Part shown: piece by piece, positions 50,780 through 56,147 of the stretch
Layout of the letters: every line of letters begins with the position of its first letter
How positions within the stretch are numbered: position 1 is the first letter of the stretch
NCBI GenBank assembly: GCA_964409675.1
Contig: CAYPEF010000002.1
Location: 1-56,147 of the forward strand
Length of the DNA stretch: 56,147 nt
Reading direction: 5' to 3'
Source: CAYMDD01 sp964409675
GTDB lineage: Bacteria > Pseudomonadota > Alphaproteobacteria > Rickettsiales > SXRF01
Position numbers and translations under genes: made by a program
Notes under the pieces: model-generated
What the model was told of the DNA's origin: nothing
The model's database searches: none
The model's input: the letters and a program-made list of their open reading frames with translations, nothing else

Positions 50780-51721
50780 ATGGCGCATTCCCATCATTCC
50801 CATCACCACCATCATTATCACGATTCCGGCGATCATAGCCATGCGCTGGATCAGTATGGTAAGGCGTTTGCCATTGGGATTGCGCTGAATGGCGCGTTTA
50901 TTGCGGCGGAGGTGATTTACGGGCTGCAGGCGAACTCGCTGGCGCTGCTGGCGGATGCCGGGCATAATGCCGGGGATGTGCTGGGGTTGTTCATGGCGTG
51001 GGCGGCGGTGCTGCTGGCGAAGCGCCAGCCGAGCGGGCGTTATACGTATGGGTTGCAGAGTTCTTCTATTCTTGCGGCGCTGGCCAATTCGATTTTATTG
51101 CTGGTGGCGTGCGGCGGTATTGGGTGGGAGGCGATTCAGCGCCTGAACCGACCTGAGGCGATCAGTAGCATTGAGGTAATGGTTGTGGCGGCCATCGGTA
51201 TTTTTGTGAATGGGGTAACGGCGTGGCTGTTCATGTCGGGGCGGAAATCCGATTTGAATATCCGCGGTGCGTTTTTGCATATGGTGGCCGATGCGCTGGT
51301 GTCGCTTGGGGTGGTGGTATCGGGCGCGGTGATGCTGAAGACGGGCTGGCTGTGGCTGGACCCGGTGACCAGTTTGGCGATTGCCGCTGTGATTATCATC
51401 GGCACCTGGAGCCTGCTGAAGGATTCTTTCAATCTTGCGCTGCATGCCGCGCCCAAGCATATCGATATTGTATCGGTGAAAGAATATCTGGCTGCATGCG
51501 AAGGCGTGAAGGAAGTGCATGACCTGCATATCTGGGCGATGAGCACCAACGAAACGGCGCTTACCGCGCACCTGCTGGTGCAGGGGGCGCATCCGGGCGA
51601 TGGATTTTTGAAGCAGATCGCGCAGGAGCTGGAGCGCAAATTCCGCATCGGGCACAGCACCATCCAGATTGAAATCGGCGATAGCGGCGCTTGCAGCTTA
51701 GCTTCGGCACACGTGGTGTGA
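50780..51721 (+). CDS. Cation diffusion facilitator (zinc/divalent metal exporter)
   Basis: A 313-residue CDF exporter. The ATG at 50780 starts a His-rich N-terminus (MAHSHHSHHHHHYHDSGDHS) that probably binds metal. An in-frame ATG-like start at 50753 lacks support. Six membrane helices are expected. The metal sites DAGHNAGD and HMVADALVS carry the HxxxD pairs of Zn-type CDF proteins (CzcD/ZitB). The C-terminal cytoplasmic domain (VHDLHIWAMSTNETALTAHL) is typical. It is the first chromosomal gene after the proposed island and lies nine bases from the convergent SRAP gene. Confidence 0.92.
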   Translation: MAHSHHSHHHHHYHDSGDHSHALDQYGKAFAIGIALNGAFIAAEVIYGLQANSLALLADAGHNAGDVLGLFMAWAAVLLAKRQPSGRYTYGLQSSSILAALANSILLLVACGGIGWEAIQRLNRPEAISSIEVMVVAAIGIFVNGVTAWLFMSGRKSDLNIRGAFLHMVADALVSLGVVVSGAVMLKTGWLWLDPVTSLAIAAVIIIGTWSLLKDSFNLALHAAPKHIDIVSVKEYLAACEGVKEVHDLHIWAMSTNETALTAHLLVQGAHPGDGFLKQIAQELERKFRIGHSTIQIEIGDSGACSLASAHVV

Positions 51722-51729
51722 ACGCGCGG

Positions 51730-52401
51730 CTATGCGAGCGCAAGTTCCGCTAGCGGTTCGATCAGTTCCGGGAAATCGTTGGCGGGACGGTTGACTTTTT
51801 TCTCAACCTTCCATGCTTGCAGCGCGTTGCTTTCGCGCGGGGTGAGGAGGGCGGTGAGCGAATCCGTATCTTCCGTGTCGCTCAGCCACTGGTCGATGGC
51901 ATTGCCTTCAAGCGACGCCGGCATGCGGCCATGCACCGGGTGAACCGTGGAATTGGCTTCGGTGGTGACGATGCAGCAGCTTAATAGATCGCTGCCATCG
52001 GGGCTGGTCCAGTGCTCCCATAGGCCGGCCAGCGAGAGAGGGCCTGAGGCGGAACTGAAATAATAGGGCTGGCCGGAGGGCTTCTGCCATTCGAAAAACC
52101 CGTTGGCGGGGATGATGCAGCGCCGGCGGCGGAAGGCGTTGCGGAAGGAAGGTTTTTCAGTGAGCGTTTCGGCGCGGGCGTTGATGAGTTTGGAGCCGAT
52201 GGAAATATCCTTCGCCCAAGAAGGCACCAGCCCCCAGTACATGATATCCATCAGCCGCGCGCCTTTTACATCGGGGCGGATCACGGCAACGGGCTGGGTG
52301 GGTGCGATATTATAGCGCGGCGCAATATTTGCTGCGTTCTTGGTGCCGTATTGCTGTTGCAATTGCGACGGTGGGATGATGAGGGTAAAACGTCCGCACA
52401 T
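51730..52401 (-). CDS. yedK: SRAP domain protein (YedK/HMCES family)
   Basis: SRAP proteins crosslink to abasic sites in single-stranded DNA through the N-terminal cysteine. The start at 52401 gives MCGRFTL, with Cys2 in the required position, and 223 residues. The open frame upstream is discarded for this reason. Other conserved parts are APRYNIAPTQ, INARAETLTEKPSFR, RRCIIPANGFFEW (catalytic Glu) and HGRMP (catalytic His). It diverges from greB across 58 bases. Confidence 0.95.
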   Translation of the reverse strand: MCGRFTLIIPPSQLQQQYGTKNAANIAPRYNIAPTQPVAVIRPDVKGARLMDIMYWGLVPSWAKDISIGSKLINARAETLTEKPSFRNAFRRRRCIIPANGFFEWQKPSGQPYYFSSASGPLSLAGLWEHWTSPDGSDLLSCCIVTTEANSTVHPVHGRMPASLEGNAIDQWLSDTEDTDSLTALLTPRESNALQAWKVEKKVNRPANDFPELIEPLAELALA

Positions 52402-52459
52402 GATGGACGCTTTAATGCACGGGCTGTAAAGAAGCGAGAGGAAAGATGAGGGGCAGCGC

Positions 52460-53017
52460 ATGAGCAAAGCTTTTACCAAAGAGACAGAGGAAGAGGAAAT
52501 CGAGCCCGAGTTCGCCCTGCCGCCGGAGGTGAAAAACTACATGACGCCTACCGGCTTTGCCACTCTGCAGGAGGAATTGCGGCAGCTGCAGCGGGTGGAG
52601 CGGCCGAAGGTGGTGGAGATTGTCTCCTGGGCGGCGAGTAATGGCGACCGCTCGGAAAATGGTGATTATCTCTACGGCAAAAAGCGGTTGCGCGAGATTG
52701 ACCGGCGTTGCCGGTATCTGCTCAAGCGCATTGAAAGCGCAAGCGTAGTGGACCCGCGCCAGCAGCAGGGGCTGGAGCAGGTGTTTTTTGGAGCTACCGT
52801 TACTTATATGAAAGAAGACGGCAGCGAGCAGACGGTGAAACTGGTGGGGGTGGACGAGGCGGATTTAACGGCAGGGAAAATAAGCTGGCTGTCGCCGGTG
52901 GCGCGCTGCCTGATGAAAGCCAGGGAAGGCGACAGCGTGACGCTGCGCACGCCGGCGGGCGCGGAAGTGGTGGAGGTAGTGGAGATTGCCTACCCGGTTG
53001 CGCCGGAAAAGCCTTAG
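52460..53017 (+). CDS. greB: Transcription elongation factor GreB
   Basis: GreB stimulates transcript cleavage by backtracked RNA polymerase. The 185-residue product has the N-terminal coiled coil (YMTPTGFATLQEELRQLQRV), the tip acidic region SENGDYLYGKKRLREID characteristic of GreB, and the C-terminal FKBP-like domain ending DSVTLRTPAGAEVVEVVEI. It overlaps the convergent permease gene by four bases at its 3' end. Confidence 0.95.
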   Translation: MSKAFTKETEEEEIEPEFALPPEVKNYMTPTGFATLQEELRQLQRVERPKVVEIVSWAASNGDRSENGDYLYGKKRLREIDRRCRYLLKRIESASVVDPRQQQGLEQVFFGATVTYMKEDGSEQTVKLVGVDEADLTAGKISWLSPVARCLMKAREGDSVTLRTPAGAEVVEVVEIAYPVAPEKP

Positions 53018-53952
53018 CCGCAGGAAAGCGTATCGCCCTCGCGCACGCGGGGGCGAGGGGTGAGGATGCCGGTGGAGAGAAATACCCCCCCTGCCGCTAG
53101 GAAAATGCCTGTCCATTCCAGACTATTGGGGATTTCGTCCAGCAGCGGGATTGCCAGCAGGGTAGAGAGAATCGGCACCAGCGGCAGGAAGGCGCTGGTG
53201 GTGGACGCGCCGAGCAGGCGCAAACCCCGATTATAGCAGAGCAGGGCGAAGATGCTGTTGATGATGCCCTGATAGATAGCCTGGAATGCCACTTCGCCCG
53301 CATTGTGCCAGCCGATATGCGAGGGAATGAACAGCAGGTAGATGGGCAAGTAGAGTATCAGCGAAAGCACGCAGACGGCGGCGGTGGCGTGCAGCGGGTC
53401 GGCCTTCCAGGCGCGGGCGCAGAGCGTATAGGCGGCCCACATGCCGCCGCCCAGCATGAAGAGCGCGTTGCCTCTCCATGCGTCCGGCAAAGAGTGCGAG
53501 GCGAACAGCATGCAGGCGATGCCGAGCACGCTGAACAGCACGCCGCTTAAGCGCACCGCGTTGGTTCTTTCCTTGAGCAGCGCCACGCCTAAAAGCGTGG
53601 TGATGGTAAGCATCACCGTATTGATGATGGCGGCGGCGTGCGAGGCGGGAGCGTAATGCATGCCCATGATGGCGATGGTATTATAAGGTGCGCCCATGCT
53701 GAAGGCGAGGAATAGACTGCCTTTCCAGCCATACGGGCCAATATGAAGTCCTTTGCGCCATAATACCGGCAGCAGGATGATACCGGCCACGCCGAAGCGC
53801 AGTGCCGTGATGTCATACGGTGTGAGCGAGCCGCGCACGCTATAGCGGCTTAAGATCATCCACCCGCTCCAGACCAGCACCGCCACCAGCACATATCCCG
53901 CGCCTATGAGTTTGGGTGAAATGGGTGAAGGGGAGGACATGACGGAGGACAT
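53014..53952 (-). CDS. EamA/DMT family permease
   Basis: A 312-residue transporter with ten predicted helices in two EamA repeats, each ending in a region such as LLGVALLKERTNAVRLSGVLF and ILSTLLAIPLLDEIPNSLEW (given within limits). The substrate is unknown, and DMT members export amino acids, sugars or purines. The 293-base spacer to the next plus-strand gene contains a palindromic element but no gene. Confidence 0.9.
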   Translation of the reverse strand: MSSVMSSPSPISPKLIGAGYVLVAVLVWSGWMILSRYSVRGSLTPYDITALRFGVAGIILLPVLWRKGLHIGPYGWKGSLFLAFSMGAPYNTIAIMGMHYAPASHAAAIINTVMLTITTLLGVALLKERTNAVRLSGVLFSVLGIACMLFASHSLPDAWRGNALFMLGGGMWAAYTLCARAWKADPLHATAAVCVLSLILYLPIYLLFIPSHIGWHNAGEVAFQAIYQGIINSIFALLCYNRGLRLLGASTTSAFLPLVPILSTLLAIPLLDEIPNSLEWTGIFLAAGGVFLSTGILTPRPRVREGDTLSCG

Positions 53953-54092
53953 AATGGGCCTATACTATGAGAGCGAGGCAAGGCTATCGCGGGGGAGATG
54001 CCCTGTAAACCGGCATTTTTGCATTGCGGGTATGAGCGATGCGTTTTTGTTGACAGATGCTGCGGCATGGAGCGCCAGCCTGATGAATATCC

Positions 54093-54120
54093 GTCATCCC
54101 GGCCTGCGCCGGGACGACGA
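54093..54120. repeat. REP-like palindrome GTCATCCCGGCCTGCGCCGG
   Basis: CCCGG and CCGGG arms surround CCTGCG, starting GTCATCCCGG and ending GGGACGACGA. It is the widespread single-hairpin extragenic element related to the one in the thiE 5' end. Confidence 0.7.
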
Positions 54121-54245
54121 AGGATAAAGTGGCGGAGTGTGCACAAAAAAACCGACTTCCGGGCACCGGGAGGCGCGCTCATAGTGCTGGCAGGCGGCTT
54201 CGGTGCGGGAACCGGGCTGCGTTTATGCAATTTTCAGGAGTATTC

Positions 54246-54602
54246 ATGACCAGCGAGAAATATTACCCTTCCGCCAAGTCGTATGACCTGACCGCCACCA
54301 TCAGTAGCGGCCAGACGGTGAGCGAGGCGCTCAACTTATGCGGCAAGGAATTATGCGGAGTGTTCATCCCCTCCACCTTTGATGGCGGCACTTTATACAT
54401 TCAGGCGGCTACTGATATAGGCGGCACGTATGCGCGCATTCAGTCCGGCGGGGCGGATTATGCGCTCTCCGTCACAGCGGGAAAGCCGGTGGTGATTGAG
54501 AACCTGGCGGTGACAGCCGGATTCCAGTTCATCAAGCTGGAGGCCGCCACCGCGCAGAGCGGCAGCGATACGGTGCTTACCCTTGTGCTGAGGCCGGTCT
54601 GA
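54246..54602 (+). CDS. Phage-like hypothetical protein (118 aa)
   Basis: The start at 54246 (MTSEKYYPSAKSYDL) is supported by AGGAG six bases upstream. The product is beta-rich and Thr/Ser/Gly-rich (SGQTVSEALNLCGKELCGVF, IQAATDIGGTYARIQSGG), like small structural proteins encoded near phage or gene-transfer-agent tail fibres. Its stop codon overlaps the next ORF by one base, and the next two genes follow closely. No specific family is recognised. Confidence 0.65.
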   Translation: MTSEKYYPSAKSYDLTATISSGQTVSEALNLCGKELCGVFIPSTFDGGTLYIQAATDIGGTYARIQSGGADYALSVTAGKPVVIENLAVTAGFQFIKLEAATAQSGSDTVLTLVLRPV

Positions 54603-54721
54603 TGGCGGTGCTGCTGACGCTGTATTCGTTCGCCGCCTATGCGGCAGGCGCCTTCCGCCTGCTGACGGAAAACGCCGAACACATCCTGACCGAAACCGGT
54701 GAATTTCTAACAAAGGAATAG
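54602..54721 (+). CDS. Very small ORF (39 aa) in the tail-like cassette
   Basis: A 39-residue ORF (MAVLLTLYSFAAYAAGAFRL, then LTENAEHILTETGEFLTKE), coupled to the previous gene by TGATG. It ends in AAAGGAATAG, which is the ribosome binding site of the SGNH gene. It has a hydrophobic start and a charged end. The tight packing supports it, but the function is unknown. Confidence 0.5.
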   Translation: MAVLLTLYSFAAYAAGAFRLLTENAEHILTETGEFLTKE

Positions 54722-54723
54722 TT

Positions 54724-55974
54724 ATGTCGAAAAAACTATCGGAGCTGGGCGCGGCGAGCGGCGTCAAGGGCTCTGATCTTACTTATATCGTGCAGGATGG
54801 CAGCAGCATGCGCGCAAGCATCGCGCAGGTGCAGGCTACGCCCCGCATTTCCACATGCGCGGCGCGCCGGCGCATCAGCGTTGCCGGCTCTAATCAGACC
54901 GGTGTGTCGGTGATCATGCAGTTTCCAAGCCTTGCGCAGTTCGACGCGGTGCAGCTGGTCTATGCCAATATGGATGCTTCCTCCACCTATCAGGTGGATA
55001 TCGCCAAAGCGGCGGCGGCGCCCACCCACGCCAATAACGGCACCGGGCTGACTTGGTCTAGCGTTACGTTCAACGATAACGGCAATGTGGTGCCGGTTGC
55101 AACGGGGACGGGGGCGGATATCGTGCCGGGCATTCTGTTTAGCGATGTGATGCCCCTGCAATCGGTGGCGCGCACCGACGGCGGCACGCCCTATCTGCTG
55201 CAGACGCGCAGCTACTCCGCCGGGAGCGTTAATACCGGCGGGCTGTCGGGCACGGAGTTCGGGCTGATCAATGCGCTTAACAGCGGGCGCGAGCAGTGGG
55301 CGGCACGGTATGTGGCGGGCGATCAGGTGACCAGCATCTCCTCGCAGGCGCCGCAGGCGACCGGTAACATCATGTACCCGCAGGCGGTGGTGTTTTATTC
55401 CAACAGCGCGGCTTATCGTAATATCCTCTGGGGTGGCGACAGTTTGGTGCGCGGCTATGGCTCCACGGCGCATGCTAACGGGTTTCTGGAGCAGGCGGTG
55501 GTGCTGGCAGGGGCGTCGCCGGTGCGCATTCCCTATAATTACGGGCAAAGCGGGCAGAAGCATACGGCCTCGATTGCCACGCTTAAAAAAGCGCTGGCGG
55601 GATTTACGCCGGATATTGTTGGGCTGCAGGCGCATTCCATTAACGATATCACTACGGCGGGCATGGATAAGAGCCTGGCGGAGACGCTTTCCTTCCTGCA
55701 ATATGCAAAAGCCTTGCGCGTGCCGGTAATTTTAAGCACCGTTGCCGCCGCCAGCACGGTGACCGGCGGCAATAACACCTACCGGCTGGCACTGAACGAT
55801 AAAGTGCGGGCGCTTTGCGCCACCGGTGCGGCGCGGCTCCTTGATATTGCAAGCATTATCGACGATCCCGCCAATACGGCGCAGATCAACGCGTCCTATA
55901 ATTACGGTGACGGCATCCATTTCAACGACGCCGGTTATGCCGCCATCGCCGCGGTGCTGGCGCCGATGATTTGA
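54724..55974 (+). CDS. SGNH/GDSL hydrolase with phage tail-fibre-like N-terminus
   Basis: A 416-residue protein. The first 40 residues (KLSELGAASGVKGSDLTYIV, then QDGSSMRASIAQV) match the short attachment segment found at the N-terminus of phage tail-fibre proteins. Residues 60-210 are beta-rich. The C-terminal domain is an SGNH hydrolase: block I GGDS with catalytic Ser240, GQSGQKH, and block V D396-G-I-H399 in GDGIHFNDAGYA. Such enzymes remove acetyl or other ester groups from surface polysaccharides. AAAGGA lies six bases before the ATG. No capsid, portal or tail genes are nearby. Confidence 0.75.
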   Translation: MSKKLSELGAASGVKGSDLTYIVQDGSSMRASIAQVQATPRISTCAARRRISVAGSNQTGVSVIMQFPSLAQFDAVQLVYANMDASSTYQVDIAKAAAAPTHANNGTGLTWSSVTFNDNGNVVPVATGTGADIVPGILFSDVMPLQSVARTDGGTPYLLQTRSYSAGSVNTGGLSGTEFGLINALNSGREQWAARYVAGDQVTSISSQAPQATGNIMYPQAVVFYSNSAAYRNILWGGDSLVRGYGSTAHANGFLEQAVVLAGASPVRIPYNYGQSGQKHTASIATLKKALAGFTPDIVGLQAHSINDITTAGMDKSLAETLSFLQYAKALRVPVILSTVAAASTVTGGNNTYRLALNDKVRALCATGAARLLDIASIIDDPANTAQINASYNYGDGIHFNDAGYAAIAAVLAPMI

Positions 55975-55977
55975 TTT

Positions 55978-56092
55978 ATCCCGTCGTCCTCGGGCGCACC
56001 GGAGGCGTGATCCGGGGATCCATCTCTCCGTTTGCGCGCGCTGATAGATAGGTTCCCGGACGGCACTGCGGGCCGCCGAGGACGACGGGATA
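55978..56092. repeat. Long inverted-repeat element after the SGNH gene
   Basis: The outer arms ATCCCGTCGTCCTCGG and CCGAGGACGACGGGAT are complementary over 16 bases and enclose about 80 bases, which include GATCCGGGGATC and other smaller palindromes. It starts four bases after the SGNH stop codon and is the largest palindromic element in the window. It could terminate transcription or be a miniature mobile element. Confidence 0.8.
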
Positions 56093-56102
56093 AAAGGCTA
56101 TT

Positions 56103-56147
56103 ATGCTGCTGACAGGGATATTAAAGTTACAATCACCCCGCCATATG
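56103..56147 (+). CDS. Start of a possible next ORF, cut by the window end
   Basis: Fifteen codons (MLLTGILKLQSPRHM) follow an ATG with AAAGG five bases upstream. It may be the next gene of the tail-like cassette. Nothing more can be said. Confidence 0.35.
   Translation, partial: MLLTGILKLQSPRHM

Overview
The window is about 56 kb from an alphaproteobacterium of moderately high GC content. I cannot place it below class. The class call rests on the FYDLN zinc-ribbon acidic protein (TIGR02300-like), the yebC-ruvC-ruvA order, the split gcvPA/gcvPB glycine decarboxylase and the ftsX-ydcF-plsC block. A run of exactly 100 Ns (39262-39361) shows that this is a draft scaffold with a gap of unknown size.

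Layout. 1-11.9 kb (minus strand): DNA repair (ruvA, ruvC), a YebC-type regulator, a very proline-rich OmpA-like envelope protein, suhB, efp, thiE, then a glycolytic/pentose block (class I aldolase, pgk, gap, a small membrane protein, tkt) with tight start/stop overlaps. 12-15.1 kb (plus): a coiled-coil protein, then a two-gene unit of a 70-residue ORF and a 773-residue protein that joins a degenerate Fic-like region to a zeta-toxin-like P-loop kinase. 15.2-19.6 kb: the glycine cleavage operon gcvT-gcvH-gcvPA-gcvPB. 20.2-27.2 kb: a compact alginate-type polymer locus with algA, a PL14-like lyase, algD, alg8 and alg44. The periplasmic and outer-membrane alginate genes known from Pseudomonas are not in view. 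27.3-31.2 kb: an isoprenylcysteine-methyltransferase-like membrane protein and two lipid-linked-sugar-type glycosyltransferases. 31.3-33.8 kb: exbB-exbD-exbD-tonB. 34-38.9 kb: a hypothetical helical protein, then rph, plsC, ydcF, ftsX and grpE (minus) and the FYDLN protein (plus).

At 38970 lies tRNA-Asn(GUU). A 14-base stretch at its 3' end (39036-39049) recurs exactly and in the same orientation at 50668-50681. Between the copies sit a broken serine recombinase whose C-terminal codons run antisense through the tRNA, a heme oxygenase/bacteriophytochrome kinase pair with a divergent Crp/Fnr regulator, and a set of stress and envelope genes (M48 protease, CsbD-like, Kbp, YciF-like, GlsB-like, AI-2E family permease, phospholipase D). 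I read this as a genomic island of at least 11.6 kb integrated at the tRNA. After it come a zinc-type CDF exporter, an SRAP (YedK) protein, greB, a DMT permease and a small phage-tail-like cassette that ends in an SGNH hydrolase.

Dispersed palindromic elements of several families lie between genes and in places inside them. They encode both ends of ThiE and the C-terminal tail of GcvT. How the genes fit together: AlgA and AlgD would supply GDP-mannuronate to an Alg8/Alg44 synthase gated by c-di-GMP. BphO would supply biliverdin to BphP. The aldolase-pgk-gap-tkt block is a central carbon unit. No single unprecedented multi-gene system is proven here. The best candidates are the Fic-like/zeta protein with its upstream ORF, the tRNA-Asn island, and the alginate synthase locus that lacks export genes.
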